A DNA stretch of 64,000 nt from Mycobacterium sp. ITM-2016-00317 (GCF_002968295.1 NZ_CP134399.1:2356001-2420000), one strand, 5' to 3'; shown: positions 1 through 8,981, counted from the stretch's first letter. Notes: generated by a model from the letters alone, not told the origin. Numbers and translations: made by a program.

Positions 1-545
1 CCGAGGTTCTGATGCATCTCCCGCTTGATCCGGGCGAGCTTGTTGACCTGCTCGACCAGGTGCACCGGGAGCCGAATGGTGCGGCTCTGGTCGGCCATGC
101 CGCGGGTGATCGCCTGACGGATCCACCACGTGGCGTAGGTGGAGAACTTGAAGCCCTTCGCGTAGTCGAACTTCTCCATCGCGCGGATGAGGCCGAGGTT
201 GCCCTCCTGGATCAGGTCGAGCAGCGGCATGCCGCGGCCGGTGTAGCGCTTGGCCAGCGACACCACCAATCGCAGGTTCGCTTCGAGCAGGTGGCGACGC
301 GCGGCCTCGCCGTCGCGCACCACCGCGGCCAGGTCCCTCTTCCGGTTCTCGCCCAGACGCTTCCGGGTGTCGAGAAGGTGCTGTGCGTACAACCCTGCTT
401 CGATCCTCTTGGCCAGCTCCACCTCATCGGCGGCGTTGAGCAACGCTGTCTTGCCGATGCCGTTCAGGTAGACCCGCACCAAGTCGGCGGCTGGACTCTG
501 AGCGTCCAGATCCTGGTCGATGCGGCTGGTGGTGGCATTTGCCAT
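1..545 (-). CDS. sigB: RNA polymerase sigma factor SigB (3' end outside window)
   Basis: Principal-like group 2 sigma factor. About 181 codons are visible and the reading frame runs off the window edge. It opens with [11 protein letters not shown] and continues through region 1.2 and region 2, with the [26 protein letters not shown] and [14 protein letters not shown] blocks that bind core polymerase and the -10 element, into region 3 ([13 protein letters not shown]). The start is fixed by AGGAGG at 551-556, 5 nt upstream. It lacks the long N-terminal extension of SigA encoded at 7.4 kb, which distinguishes the two. Mycobacterial SigB directs a general stress and stationary-phase regulon. An ECF-type promoter lies upstream. 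Confidence 0.96.
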   Translation of the reverse strand, partial: MANATTSRIDQDLDAQSPAADLVRVYLNGIGKTALLNAADEVELAKRIEAGLYAQHLLDTRKRLGENRKRDLAAVVRDGEAARRHLLEANLRLVVSLAKRYTGRGMPLLDLIQEGNLGLIRAMEKFDYAKGFKFSTYATWWIRQAITRGMADQSRTIRLPVHLVEQVNKLARIKREMHQNL

Positions 546-581
546 GTCGGCCTCCTGATCGGGTGGGACTTACATGAGCTA

Positions 582-609
582 CAACGTCCCAAGCCCGAAA
601 TGAGTTCCC
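582..609 (-). promoter_or_regulatory. Putative SigE/SigH-type promoter of sigB
   Basis: On the minus strand GGGAAC (604-609) is followed after 18 nt by GTTG (582-585), which fits the GGAAC...GTT pattern used by the mycobacterial stress sigma factors SigE and SigH. It sits about 37 bp before the sigB start codon. Known M. tuberculosis biology has sigB under these ECF sigma factors; the assignment here rests on the motif only. Confidence 0.65.
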
Positions 610-692
610 GCGATCCCTGTGCTTCACACCTTCTGATCTGCGGTTATTGGCCCGTGACCTGAGAATGTGCTGAGAATGGCGAAAGAAAGCGC

Positions 693-1136
693 TCAGCCAG
701 GAAGATCGCCACGCGGATCGCCGGCCTCATGTTGCGGCGCAGCGTGGGTCGCGCCGTCGATTGCCGGGCGCTCGGCAGTGGGGAACAGCGGGATCCGCCG
801 CGGCGTGTCGTAGCGACGGGGTTCTTCGGCCTTGCGGGGCGGCCGGTCGTTGGCGATGAGCACCGCCATCCACGGCAGCGGGATGGCCACCAGGATGATG
901 GCCAGGGAGATCAGCCCGTTGTGCCAGATGTTGTAGGCGACCGCGGCGAGGATCAGCGAAGGGATGCGGAAGGACATCAGGGTGAGGTACTTGCGCACAC
1001 GCCGGCGATGTTGTTCTTCGTAGGCGGGAGCGGCCCGGGTGATCAGTACCGGGCGTCCCTCGTCGTCGAAACTCAGCTCCGAGTCACGCACGGGATCACG
1101 ATGCTCAATCCGGCGTTCATACCTCCACTGTTCCAC
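693..1136 (-). CDS. DUF3099 membrane protein (Rv2709 homologue)
   Basis: A 147-residue protein of the DUF3099 family. Two hydrophobic segments at about residues 54-70 and 75-95 (SLILAAVAYNIWHNG, then SLAIILVAIPLPWMAVLIA) form a membrane hairpin, between a charged N-terminal arm with an RRRVRKY patch and a charged Pro/Arg-rich C-terminal tail. It lies between sigB and the DUF3039 gene, as in M. tuberculosis. Function is unknown. The start is the first ATG; a shorter start is possible. Confidence 0.8.
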   Translation of the reverse strand: MEQWRYERRIEHRDPVRDSELSFDDEGRPVLITRAAPAYEEQHRRRVRKYLTLMSFRIPSLILAAVAYNIWHNGLISLAIILVAIPLPWMAVLIANDRPPRKAEEPRRYDTPRRIPLFPTAERPAIDGATHAAPQHEAGDPRGDLPG

Positions 1137-1189
1137 ATTCCGGCCCGCCTACACCCATCGCGTTTCTTACCGATCGAGGGCGGGGCAGA

Positions 1190-1435
1190 ATGGGCGCCAT
1201 GCAGACCGACACCATCGAACGGACCGACGCCGACGAACGCGTCGACGACGGGACAGACGACGACACCCCGAAGTTCTTCCACTACGTCAAGAAGGACAAG
1301 ATCGCCGAGAGCGCGGTGATGGGCACCCACGTGGTGGCGCTGTGCGGCGAGGTGTTCCCGGTGACCCGTTCGGCCAAGCCGGGGTCTCCGGTGTGCCCCG
1401 ACTGCAAGCGGATCTACGAGCAGCTCAAGAAGTAG
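1190..1435 (+). CDS. DUF3039 small protein (Rv2708c homologue)
   Basis: An 81-residue soluble protein of the DUF3039 family, highly conserved in actinobacteria and of unknown function. The first 30 residues are acidic, followed by the family core FFHYVKKDKI, GTHVVALCGEV and a CPDCKRIYEQL tail. Two Cys of a CxxC pair plus the upstream Cys suggest metal binding (inference). A GAGGGCGGGG tract favours ATG 1190; ATG 1199 also fits the family length. It is tail-to-tail with the YihY gene, overlapping by 11 bp. Confidence 0.88.
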   Translation: MGAMQTDTIERTDADERVDDGTDDDTPKFFHYVKKDKIAESAVMGTHVVALCGEVFPVTRSAKPGSPVCPDCKRIYEQLKK

Positions 1436-2480
1436 CCGCGTCGCCGCCGGCCGCCGGGCTCTCGGCGGCCGGCGCCGCCGGTGCCGGGGACGGCCTGGTG
1501 CGTGCGCTGCGGTTTTCGGCCTTGGCTCCCAGCCACGCCCGCAGCCGGTTGGCGTGCGTCTCGGGCGCCGGGAACTCCTCCTGAACGGCGGCGTTCAACT
1601 CGGCGCCGATCATGATCGAGAACCCGAGGAAGAACGCGAACAGCAGGAACGCGATCGGGGTGGCCAACGCACCGTAGGTGTAGCCGGTGCTGGTGATCCA
1701 GGTCAGATACACCCGCAGCCCCCAGGTCGCGATCAGGAACACCGAGGTCGCCAGCACCGATCCCAGCACCAGTCGGTGCGACGGCAGCGGTTTGGGCAGC
1801 GAGACCCGGTAGAGCAGGTTCACCGACACCGTCAGCGCCAGGAACAGCACCGGGAAATAGCCCATGCTCAGCACGTGGTCCCAGCTGTCGGGGATGAACT
1901 CGGCGACCTTGCGCGGGCCCAGCGCCAGGAACGGCGCCGCGGCGATCGCGCCCACGAGCATCACGACGTAGAGGCCGAGTGCGTAGAAGCGTTGTCGCAC
2001 CGGGTGGCGCAGCGGGGTCTGGTCGTGCGCCTCGGTGACGGAGTCCACGAACGCCGAGATCGCCGACGAGCCGGCCCACAGCGAGATCACGAAGCCCAGC
2101 GACACCACCTCGCCGCGGGCGCCGCGGACGATGTCGCGCACGGTCGGTTCGATGATCTCGCTGACCACGTTGGGGGAGAAGAACTTCCCCGCCACGCTGA
2201 TCAGCTGGCTCTGGATCGTGGGCAGCGTGTCCGGGCCGAACAGCGGCGCGATGTAGGCCAGGCTGCCGAGCATGCCGAGCAGCAAGGGCGGCAGCGACAG
2301 CGCACACCAGAAAGCGGCTTGCGCCGACTCCGAGAAGATCGAGTCGTCCCAACTCTTTCCGAGCGTCCGGAGCGTGATGCGCCGGATGTGATGCCGCTGT
2401 GGTCTGGCCCGCTCGGGTTTGACCCGTGCGTGGTCCTGCTGTGTGCGCCCTGCGCCCGGCCGCTCTGACTGGTCATCCAT
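1425..2480 (-). CDS. YihY/virulence factor BrkB family membrane protein (Rv2707 homologue)
   Basis: A 351-residue integral membrane protein. A basic N-terminal cytoplasmic arm (about 1-55) precedes roughly six transmembrane helices typical of the YihY/BrkB (UPF0761) family, starting at AAFWCALSLPPLLLGMLGSL, with the family's conserved GAELNAA near residue 300 and an Ala/Pro-rich tail. The family was once called ribonuclease BN in error; its transport or envelope role is not settled. It is preceded by the small zinc-finger gene on the same strand. Confidence 0.88.
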   Translation of the reverse strand: MDDQSERPGAGRTQQDHARVKPERARPQRHHIRRITLRTLGKSWDDSIFSESAQAAFWCALSLPPLLLGMLGSLAYIAPLFGPDTLPTIQSQLISVAGKFFSPNVVSEIIEPTVRDIVRGARGEVVSLGFVISLWAGSSAISAFVDSVTEAHDQTPLRHPVRQRFYALGLYVVMLVGAIAAAPFLALGPRKVAEFIPDSWDHVLSMGYFPVLFLALTVSVNLLYRVSLPKPLPSHRLVLGSVLATSVFLIATWGLRVYLTWITSTGYTYGALATPIAFLLFAFFLGFSIMIGAELNAAVQEEFPAPETHANRLRAWLGAKAENRSARTRPSPAPAAPAAESPAAGGDAATS

Positions 2481-2507
2481 GACCAGACCAGCATTGCCGA
2501 TTCGCTG

Positions 2508-2699
2508 CTACGGCTCCAGCGGGCTCACTTCGAGGACTGCGGCGAGTGCGACCAGCTTGGCCTCGTGCTCGTTGGCGTGGTGCTGGCAGAAGAGCAGTTC
2601 GGCACCCGAAGGAAGCTTCGCCCGGACACGGGCCGCGGCCCCACAACGGTCGCAGCGGTCAGCCTTGGTCAATCCAGGACTGGTCAGCGTTGCGGTCAT
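2508..2699 (-). CDS. Small zinc-finger protein (DUF7455 type)
   Basis: A 63-residue protein with C16-x2-C19 and C38-x2-H41, a compact zinc-ribbon pattern, in a basic N-terminal half (DRCDRCGAAARVRAK). Such small proteins are common near sigA in actinobacteria and have no proven function. A GGAGG at 2703-2707 lies 5 nt before the ATG. It lies 27 bp upstream of the YihY gene on the same strand and may share its transcript. Confidence 0.8.
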   Translation of the reverse strand: MTATLTSPGLTKADRCDRCGAAARVRAKLPSGAELLFCQHHANEHEAKLVALAAVLEVSPLEP

Positions 2700-2832
2700 G
2701 GCACCTCCATAGGGTGGTAGCGACGTAGTTCCACTCTGTCAGACGCTTGGGGTTCCGGCCTTGTTCCCCGGGGGTTTACAGGTGTGTCGTGTCTCACGGG
2801 TTCCCGCGTTACTGCGGCGGAAAGGGGGCGCA

Positions 2833-3195
2833 ATGAGTTCACTTTCAGGTCCTGAGGTGCTCGTACACCTGTGCAGCACCGTCGAGTGGGAGCGTGCACA
2901 GCGTGCCGGGGTCCACGCGCCCGGCTCGCTGGACGCCGTCGGCTTCGTCCACCTGTCGAGTCCGTCGCAGGTGCATCTGCCGGCCAACCGGCTCTACGCC
3001 GGCCGTTCCGATCTGATGTTGCTCCGGGTCGATGCGGCACGCCTGACCTCTCCTGTCCACTGGGAGCCGGGGGTCCCGAGCGATCCCGATGGCATGGTGT
3101 TCCCACATTTGTACGGACCCCTGCCCGTGACTGCTGTGATTAGCGTCACTTCCTATCTGCCCGGCCCGGACGGCACGTTCGCGCCGCTGACCTGA
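2833..3195 (+). CDS. DUF952 family protein (Rv2705c homologue)
   Basis: A 120-residue soluble protein. The DUF952 signature is visible: LVHLCSTVEWERA at the start, GFVHLSSPSQVHLPAN in the middle, and FPHLYGPLP near the end, giving a small alpha/beta fold rich in conserved His. Biochemical role unknown. ATG 2833 is chosen because a GGAAAGGGGG tract sits just upstream; the open frame extends further 5' but shows no conserved sequence there. Confidence 0.85.
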   Translation: MSSLSGPEVLVHLCSTVEWERAQRAGVHAPGSLDAVGFVHLSSPSQVHLPANRLYAGRSDLMLLRVDAARLTSPVHWEPGVPSDPDGMVFPHLYGPLPVTAVISVTSYLPGPDGTFAPLT

Positions 3196-3205
3196 CCCGC
3201 GCTCT

Positions 3206-3574
3206 TCAACCGAGTACGTACGCGTCGGCCTCGATCTCGACCACCAGTTCCGGCGAGATCAGCGCCGCCACCTGGACCATCGTGGTCACCGGGCGGATGT
3301 CGCCGAACACCTCGGCATGGACGGCGCCGATGTCGGGCCACGCCGCGATGTCGGTGACGAAGATTCGGGTGCGCACCACGTCGGACAGCCGTGCGCCGAC
3401 GTCGAGCAGGGCGCTCTCGATCCGGCGCAGCACCTCCCGGGTCTGGGCCGCCGCGCCGGGTCCGTCGGCGGTGGTGCCGGCAACGGCGACGAGGGGACCG
3501 GTCCGCACTGCCCGGGAGTAGCCCACCGCGGCCTCGTACGGCGAGTCGGTCGAGACGTTCACACGCGTGGTCAC
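3206..3574 (-). CDS. RidA family protein (Rv2704 homologue)
   Basis: A RidA/YjgF/UK114 family member of about 122 residues. Family proteins form trimers that hydrolyse reactive enamine/imine intermediates released by PLP enzymes. The conserved core VGYSRAVRTG, AGTTA, the ARLSDVVRTRIFVTD strand-helix and EIEADAYV are present. GTG 3574 is chosen because a -10 box lies 6 nt upstream, giving a leaderless message; the TTG at 3601 would lie upstream of that promoter. A second, separate RidA paralogue lies at 25954. Confidence 0.88.
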   Translation of the reverse strand: MTTRVNVSTDSPYEAAVGYSRAVRTGPLVAVAGTTADGPGAAAQTREVLRRIESALLDVGARLSDVVRTRIFVTDIAAWPDIGAVHAEVFGDIRPVTTMVQVAALISPELVVEIEADAYVLG

Positions 3575-3580
3575 CGTGAC

Positions 3581-3586
3581 AAAGTA
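3581..3586 (-). promoter_or_regulatory. -10 box for leaderless RidA transcript
   Basis: TACTTT on the minus strand ends 6 nt before GTG 3574, the geometry of mycobacterial leaderless genes, where transcription starts at the start codon. Confidence 0.5.
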
Positions 3587-3632
3587 AGCCGAAAGTGACA
3601 AGGGCCTCGACTCGACGCCGATCGTGATTCCC

Positions 3633-3638
3633 TACACT
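3633..3638 (+). promoter_or_regulatory. -10 box for leaderless membrane-protein transcript
   Basis: TACACT ends 7 nt before GTG 3646, again the leaderless arrangement. It is divergent from the RidA promoter with about 46 bp between the two -10 boxes. Confidence 0.5.
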
Positions 3639-3645
3639 GCTGGCC

Positions 3646-4424
3646 GTGGGCATCATCTCTGGCTTTGCACCGTGGATCGTCTTCTGGGTTCTGGTCGGCA
3701 ATGTGCCGTTTGCGGCGGCGGCGCTGATCGCCCTCGCCCTCGCGGTGGCCGCCTACGTCGCAGGCAGAGCCGATCGCCCGGCCGCACCTTCGAGATCGGC
3801 GCGGTCGCAACGTTTGTGGTGCTGACCGTGCTGGCGCTGACAATGAGCCGGTCCTTCCTGGAGCAGTGGCTGCAGCCGCTCGGCAACGCCGGCATGTTTG
3901 CGGTCGCGGTCGTCGGCGCGCTGACCGGCAGGCCCTTCATCCGCGACTTTGCGGTGGTGGGCCAACCCAAGGCGGTCCTCGAAAGCGAGCCGTTTGCCCG
4001 GATCACCTCGGTGCTGACCTGGATCTGGGTCGCCGCGTTCGGCGTCATGACGGTGTCGTCGATGATCCCGCCGCTGGTTCGGCAGGACGCGACGATCCTC
4101 GACACCGGGACACCGCTGAGCTTCGTCTGCTACTGGGTGGTGCCGTTCACCGTGCTGGGTGTTGCGGCGCTGCTGACGCGGGTCCTGCCCGACCGGATGA
4201 CGCCGCCGGAGGACGAGATCGTGCGCAAGACGACGTTCGTCGCGTTCGCCGAGGCCGAGATCGATCAGCTGATCTATCTGGCGACCGAACACGCCAACCG
4301 CGAGGCCGGTGCCGGCAAAGAGGCCTACGACGTGCGGATCGGCTCCAAAGGGGTGCCGCTGGTCGGCGACGAGACCCGCGAGTCGTGGCCGTCGACCTAC
4401 AAGGTGCGCGACCGCAAGCGCTAA
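3646..4424 (+). CDS. Conserved membrane protein of unknown function, apparent frameshift
   Basis: The protein reads as about 259 residues only if one base is restored. GTG 3646 begins a frame coding for two membrane segments (GIISGFAPWIVFWVLVG, then AAAALIALALAVAAYVAG). The frame breaks near 3775-3782 in a CGCCCGGCCGC run and continues one frame over with GRTFEIGAVATFVVLTVLAL and three or four more hydrophobic helices, ending in a soluble tail with WPSTYKVRDRKR. Adding one G/C in the run restores a continuous protein. I do not recognise the family. See the frameshift finding. Confidence 0.7.
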
Positions 4425-4463
4425 CCGTCCGACCCGCCGACAGCGTCATTGACCGCGCCGTTG

Positions 4464-4502
4464 ATTTGCCGTGTTAAATTTCAGCTAATTTACACGGCAA
4501 AT
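4464..4502 (+). promoter_or_regulatory. 11-bp perfect inverted repeat before PGRS-like gene
   Basis: ATTTGCCGTGT (4464-4474) and ACACGGCAAAT (4492-4502) are exact reverse complements around an AT-rich 17-nt centre that itself contains AAATT/AATTT. It ends 16 bp before the GTG start and overlaps the likely promoter (TTGATT 4461-4466, AT-rich -10 region). It could be an operator or a 5' UTR hairpin that covers the leader. Confidence 0.6.
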
Positions 4503-4518
4503 AGACGGGGGAGAGTAC

Positions 4519-6186
4519 GTGGCGCAGCGACGAGGTGGAGCAGCAGGATCGACGGGCAGGCACAGGGCGCCGTGCGCCCCGGGTGCGGCCCACTCCTGGC
4601 TCGCCGCCGGTACCGGCGGCGCGGCGATGGTCGGCCTGGGCGTGCTCGCCGGACTGCAGTCGGAGCCGCCCGTCGTATCCCAGCGTGCCGTGCAACTGGT
4701 CTCGTTCGACTCGCTCATCATGCCGAATTCCACTGTGCCAGAAGAACTCTGGCTTTTCGGGACGGCCGGCTCGGGCAAGCGTGACCGGCCGGTCTCGGCA
4801 ACGTCGGCCGCTGCGGCGGCCCGTCCGATGATCGGTCCGGGTGGCTGGCTCATCGGCGACGGCGCGGACGCGGCCGAAGACTGCCAGGGCAGGGCGTGCA
4901 ACGGAACCCACGGCGGTCTGCTGTGGGGCGACGGCGGAAACGGTGCGCGCGGCGGCAACGGTGGCAACGCCGGGCTGTTTGGCGGTAACGGCGGCCGCGG
5001 GGGCGATGGTCATCTGGCCGGGCAGGACGGCGGCAACGGCGGGCACGCCGGGATCCTCGCGTCGACGGGCAACGGAGGCGACGGCGGGCACGGTGCCGAC
5101 GGCGGCCTCGGCATTCGGGGCGGCCACGGCGGCGCCGGTGGCAACGCGGGCCGGCTGCACGGCAACGGGGGTGTGGGCGGCAACGGCGGGGCCGGCGGTA
5201 CCGGGCTGGACGGGGTGAACCCGAATGCGGGCGGCCGGGCCGGGACCGGCACCCCGAACTTCCTCGGTTCGGCCGGGTTCCCGGCGACCAACGTCGTGGT
5301 GGACACCGTCGTCACGGGCCGCTCGGGTGGACGTGGCACCGACGGCGCCGCAGGCACCGACCGATCCGGCGGACACGGCGGCCAGGGGCAGGGCGCCACC
5401 GGCTTCCTGGCTGCCCCGCACCAGTACGTGATCAGCGGTTCCGGCGGTGACGGCGGCAACGGCGCAGGCGGCGGGGTCGGCGGCAACGGCGGCGACGCGG
5501 GGCTGGCGCGCGAATCCACGCCGTTCGCGGCGGCGTTCGGTGGAAGCGGCGGCAACGGCGGGACCGGCGGCGTCGGCGCACGGGGCGGCGACGGCGGCGC
5601 GGGCGGCAACGTGGACATCGGGCCGGCCGTCGGGTTCGGCGGCACCGGAGGCAGCGGCGGCACGGGCGGTGCCGGCGCGGCCGGGGCGACCGGCGGCGCG
5701 GGCGGAAACGGCGGCGCGGGCGGACGCAGCGGTTCGGTCACCGGCAACGGCGGCGCGGGCGGCAGCGCAGGCAGCGGCGGCACGGGCGGGTCCGGCGCGC
5801 AGGGCGGCGACGGCGGCTCCGGCGGCAGGGGAGGAGCCGACCTGTCCGACCCGGGCAGCGGAGCGGTCCGCCCCGGCGCCGGTGGCGCCGGTGGCCGCGG
5901 AGGCGTGGGCGGAGCAGGCGGTGACGGCGGGTCCGGTGGCGTCGGCGGCAAGGGCGGCGCGGGCAGCGCCGAGGGCACGGCCGGAACCGACGGCGCGGGC
6001 GGCGCGACGGGTGCCGGTGGCGTCGGTGGCACCGGTGGCCGGGGCGGAGCCGGGGGAGCGGCCGGCGACGGCGGCACCGGGTCCGTGGGGAAGGACGGCG
6101 AGTCCGGTACCGGGCCCAGCGGCAGCAAGGGCGGTCAGGGTGGCGCAGGCGGCAGTGCGGGCGCAGGAGGCGCGTCAACCGACTGA
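4519..6186 (+). CDS. PGRS-like glycine-rich repeat protein without PE domain
   Basis: A 555-residue protein. The first 110 residues are non-repetitive: a short basic start, an Ala/Gly hydrophobic stretch around residues 28-46 that may be a membrane or export signal, then FDSLIMPNSTVPEELWLFG. From about residue 112 it becomes GGxGGx/GGNGG repeats typical of the PGRS domain, which forms a glycine-rich helical sheet with calcium-binding-like nonapeptides. No PE domain is present, unlike most M. tuberculosis PGRS proteins. Probably surface or secreted (inference). GTG 4519 follows a GGGGGAG tract. Base composition is extreme, so long antisense frames here are artefacts. Confidence 0.8.
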   Translation: MAQRRGGAAGSTGRHRAPCAPGAAHSWLAAGTGGAAMVGLGVLAGLQSEPPVVSQRAVQLVSFDSLIMPNSTVPEELWLFGTAGSGKRDRPVSATSAAAAARPMIGPGGWLIGDGADAAEDCQGRACNGTHGGLLWGDGGNGARGGNGGNAGLFGGNGGRGGDGHLAGQDGGNGGHAGILASTGNGGDGGHGADGGLGIRGGHGGAGGNAGRLHGNGGVGGNGGAGGTGLDGVNPNAGGRAGTGTPNFLGSAGFPATNVVVDTVVTGRSGGRGTDGAAGTDRSGGHGGQGQGATGFLAAPHQYVISGSGGDGGNGAGGGVGGNGGDAGLARESTPFAAAFGGSGGNGGTGGVGARGGDGGAGGNVDIGPAVGFGGTGGSGGTGGAGAAGATGGAGGNGGAGGRSGSVTGNGGAGGSAGSGGTGGSGAQGGDGGSGGRGGADLSDPGSGAVRPGAGGAGGRGGVGGAGGDGGSGGVGGKGGAGSAEGTAGTDGAGGATGAGGVGGTGGRGGAGGAAGDGGTGSVGKDGESGTGPSGSKGGQGGAGGSAGAGGASTD

Positions 6187-6205
6187 CGCACCTGCCGGCC
6201 GTGGG

Positions 6206-7336
6206 TCAGACCGGAACGGCCTCCACGATCGACAGCGGACTGGCGGTCGGGATCACCCGAGTCATCCGGAATCCGGCCGCGGACAGCAGGTGTGCGTATT
6301 CGGAGGCGGTCCGTTCGCGGCCTCCGGCGCTGACCAGCATCTCCAGGTCGACCAGGAAGCCCAGATGGGCCTGTGGCCGCTCGGGCAGCACCATCTCGAA
6401 CAGCAGCAGCCGGCCGTCCTCGGCGATGGCCGAGCGCACGTTGCCCAGGATCGACACCGAGTCCCGGTCGTCCCAGTCGTGGATGATCGCCTTCAGCACG
6501 TAGGTGTCCCCGCCGGCCGGGACGGTCTCGAAGAACGAACCGCCCTCGGCGCGGAACCGCGACCGCACCCCGGCCGGGCCGAGGACGGCGTCGGCCCCGG
6601 CGATCACCGGCGGGCGGTCGAACAGGATGCCGCGGGCCTCAGGAGCGCGGCCCAGGATGGCCGCCAGCAGTCCGCCCTGGCCGCCGCCGACGTCGACGAC
6701 GAGCCTGCGGGAGCTGAAATCGTATGCCGGGACCGCGTTCTCGATCACGGCGCGGGATCCGCCGGTCATCGCGTCGTCGAACAGCCGGGCGAAGTCGGGG
6801 TCGGTGTCGAGGTAGTCGAAGATCGGGACCCCGCGCAGCTTCTCCACCGAGGTGCGGCCGGTCCGCACCGAATGCGTCAGCTCGGACCAGTGTTCCCAGT
6901 GCTGGCGGCTGCCGACGAACGCGATCATCGGGGCCATCGACTCCGGATGGTCGGAGCGCAGTGCGGCACCGAGCCGGGTCAGCGCGAAAGTGCCGTCACG
7001 GCGCAGCTTGAGCACCGACCGGCTCGCCAGCGCGCGCATCAGCCGCTGGGTGGCCTGCGGATCGGCGCCGACCCTGGCGGCCACCTGCTCGGCGCCGAGC
7101 GGGCCGCCCGCCAGTTCGTCGGCGATACCCAGTCGCACCGCGGCATAGAGCGCCGCGGTGAACCAGGATCCGAGACCGAGCTCGAGCAGTCCGATGTGAG
7201 CGGGGGCGGTGGCCCGGTGCAGCCGTTCCAGCGCACCGCGCACCTTGCCGACCGCGCAGAGCACCGCCGCCGGCGGTAGCTTCCCACCGGTCGGCGTGGA
7301 ACCTGCTCCGTCGTGTGCCGTCGGCGTGGATCTCAT
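6206..7336 (-). CDS. SAM-dependent O-methyltransferase (acetylserotonin/hydroxyindole O-MT family)
   Basis: A 376-residue enzyme with an N-terminal winged-helix dimerisation domain (about 50-130, LGSWFTAALYAAVRLGIADEL) and a C-terminal Rossmann methyltransferase of Pfam Methyltransf_2 type. Visible motifs are VVDVGGGQGGLLAAIL (SAM motif I, about residue 215), DRPPVI, and the catalytic-region KAIIHDWDD followed by LLLFEMVLPE. These enzymes methylate hydroxyls of small aromatic or polyketide substrates; the substrate here is unknown. A TAGCGT box lies 7 nt before ATG 7336, suggesting a leaderless message. It is tail-to-tail with the PGRS gene and not clearly linked to a pathway. Confidence 0.87.
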   Translation of the reverse strand: MRSTPTAHDGAGSTPTGGKLPPAAVLCAVGKVRGALERLHRATAPAHIGLLELGLGSWFTAALYAAVRLGIADELAGGPLGAEQVAARVGADPQATQRLMRALASRSVLKLRRDGTFALTRLGAALRSDHPESMAPMIAFVGSRQHWEHWSELTHSVRTGRTSVEKLRGVPIFDYLDTDPDFARLFDDAMTGGSRAVIENAVPAYDFSSRRLVVDVGGGQGGLLAAILGRAPEARGILFDRPPVIAGADAVLGPAGVRSRFRAEGGSFFETVPAGGDTYVLKAIIHDWDDRDSVSILGNVRSAIAEDGRLLLFEMVLPERPQAHLGFLVDLEMLVSAGGRERTASEYAHLLSAAGFRMTRVIPTASPLSIVEAVPV

Positions 7337-7392
7337 GCCGGCGACGCTAGGCCGGGCGGCTTAAATTTTTCTTGCCCGGGACTTGCGGGCGC

Positions 7393-8826
7393 CTAGTCCA
7401 GGTAGTCGCGCAGTACCTGGGAGCGGCTGGGATGGCGCAGCTTCGACATCGTCTTGCTCTCGATCTGGCGGATGCGCTCCCGGGTCACCCCGTAGACCTG
7501 TCCGATCTCGTCGAGGGTGCGCGGCTGGCCGTCGGTCAGCCCGAACCGCAGCCGGACCACACCGGCTTCGCGCTCGGACAGCGTCTCCAGCACCGACTGC
7601 AGCTGATCCTGCAGCAGCGTGAACGACACGGCGTCCACGGCCACCACGGCCTCGGAGTCCTCGATGAAATCGCCGAGCTGCGAATCGCCTTCGTCGCCGA
7701 TGGTCTGGTCCAGCGAGATCGGCTCACGCGCGTACTGCTGGATCTCCAGCACCTTCTCCGGCGTGATGTCCATCTCCTTGGCGAGCTCTTCGGGCGTGGG
7801 CTCGCGGCCCAGGTCCTGAAGCAGCTCGCGCTGGATGCGACCCAGCTTGTTGATGACCTCGACCATGTGCACCGGGATACGGATGGTGCGGGCCTGGTCG
7901 GCCATCGCGCGGGTGATGGCCTGCCGGATCCACCACGTCGCATAGGTGGAGAACTTGTAGCCCTTGGTGTAGTCGAACTTCTCGACCGCGCGGATCAGAC
8001 CCAGGTTGCCTTCCTGGATCAGGTCCAGGAACGCCATGCCGCGGCCGGTGTAACGCTTGGCCAGCGACACCACCAGACGCAGGTTCGCCTCCAGCAGATG
8101 GTTTTTCGCGCGGTCGCCGTCGCGGCAGATCCACATCATGTCGCGGCGCTGCGCGGTGGTGAGTTTCTCGCCCTTCTCCGCGAGCTCGGCCATCAGCTGC
8201 GTGGCGTACAGGCCGGCCTCGATGCGCTTGGCGAGTTCGACCTCCTCTTCGGCGTTGAGGAGGGCGACCTTGCCGATCTGCTTGAGGTAGGCGCGCACCG
8301 AGTCGGCCGAGGCGGTGAGCTCGGCGTCCTTGCGGGCCTGGCGCAGCGCCTCGGACTCCTCCTCGTCCCAGACGAAGTCGCCGGAGGCCTTGTCCTTCTC
8401 GGACGGCTCGGGAAGCGAGTCGTCGTCCTTGGCCGCCTTGCGTGCCGCCTTCGGCGCGGCGACGCCGGGTGTGGCGGCCTCGTCGTCGGACTCCTCGTCG
8501 GAGTCGTCGTCCGCGGAGGTCTCGTCCTCGACCTCGATGTCGTCGAGGACGATCTCGGTGTCGTCGACGTCGAGATCGTCACCGGGCTCGGCCTCGATGC
8601 CTTCGGCGTCGTCGTCTACGGCGAGATCGTCGTCGCCCGCGGCGGAGGTGGCCTTCTTGGCGCGGCCCCGGGTCGCGGGTGCGTCTCCGGCCTTGGCGGC
8701 ACGCTTGGTGGCCTTGGCCGGCGCGCTCTTGGCGGCCTTCTTCGCGGGCGCCTTCTTGGCGGGAGCTTTGGCGGCGGTGCGCTTCACCGGCTCGTCGGTT
8801 GCCGGGCTTGCTTTGGTCGCTGCCAC
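7393..8826 (-). CDS. sigA: Primary RNA polymerase sigma factor SigA
   Basis: The housekeeping sigma factor, 477 residues from GTG 8826 ([13 protein letters not shown]), matching known mycobacterial SigA N termini. Residues 1-60 are Ala/Lys/Pro-rich and 70-150 strongly acidic, the mycobacterial N-terminal extension. Region 1.2 ([20 protein letters not shown]), region 2 ([20 protein letters not shown] and the -10 melting [19 protein letters not shown]), region 3 and region 4 ([21 protein letters not shown]) are complete. AAAGGG lies upstream of the GTG. An open frame extends 16 codons further but is not conserved in character. Confidence 0.97.
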   Translation of the reverse strand: MAATKASPATDEPVKRTAAKAPAKKAPAKKAAKSAPAKATKRAAKAGDAPATRGRAKKATSAAGDDDLAVDDDAEGIEAEPGDDLDVDDTEIVLDDIEVEDETSADDDSDEESDDEAATPGVAAPKAARKAAKDDDSLPEPSEKDKASGDFVWDEEESEALRQARKDAELTASADSVRAYLKQIGKVALLNAEEEVELAKRIEAGLYATQLMAELAEKGEKLTTAQRRDMMWICRDGDRAKNHLLEANLRLVVSLAKRYTGRGMAFLDLIQEGNLGLIRAVEKFDYTKGYKFSTYATWWIRQAITRAMADQARTIRIPVHMVEVINKLGRIQRELLQDLGREPTPEELAKEMDITPEKVLEIQQYAREPISLDQTIGDEGDSQLGDFIEDSEAVVAVDAVSFTLLQDQLQSVLETLSEREAGVVRLRFGLTDGQPRTLDEIGQVYGVTRERIRQIESKTMSKLRHPSRSQVLRDYLD

Positions 8827-8975
8827 GTACACCCTTTCGGTCGTGCGGGTTTCGGGCGCGCACAGGTGCGCCACCGAAATGTGTCGGCTATGGGGAATGT
8901 CGGCGGCGATCTCACAGCGTCATCGTGTCGAGGTGGGATACTCCGCTGCTGTTCAGTAGGCGGCCGCCGATGACC

Positions 8976-8981
8976 ATTGTA
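8976..8981 (-). promoter_or_regulatory. Putative -10 of sigA promoter
   Basis: TACAAT on the minus strand, in the 230-bp gap between ppgK and sigA, would give a leader of about 140 nt. No convincing -35 hexamer was seen. Nothing else recognisable was found in the gap. Confidence 0.4.

Noticed and set aside
5010-6128. Long proline-rich minus-strand frame opposite the PGRS repeats
   Set aside because: It is the antisense of GGxGGx codons; composition explains its length, and it has no start signal or domain.
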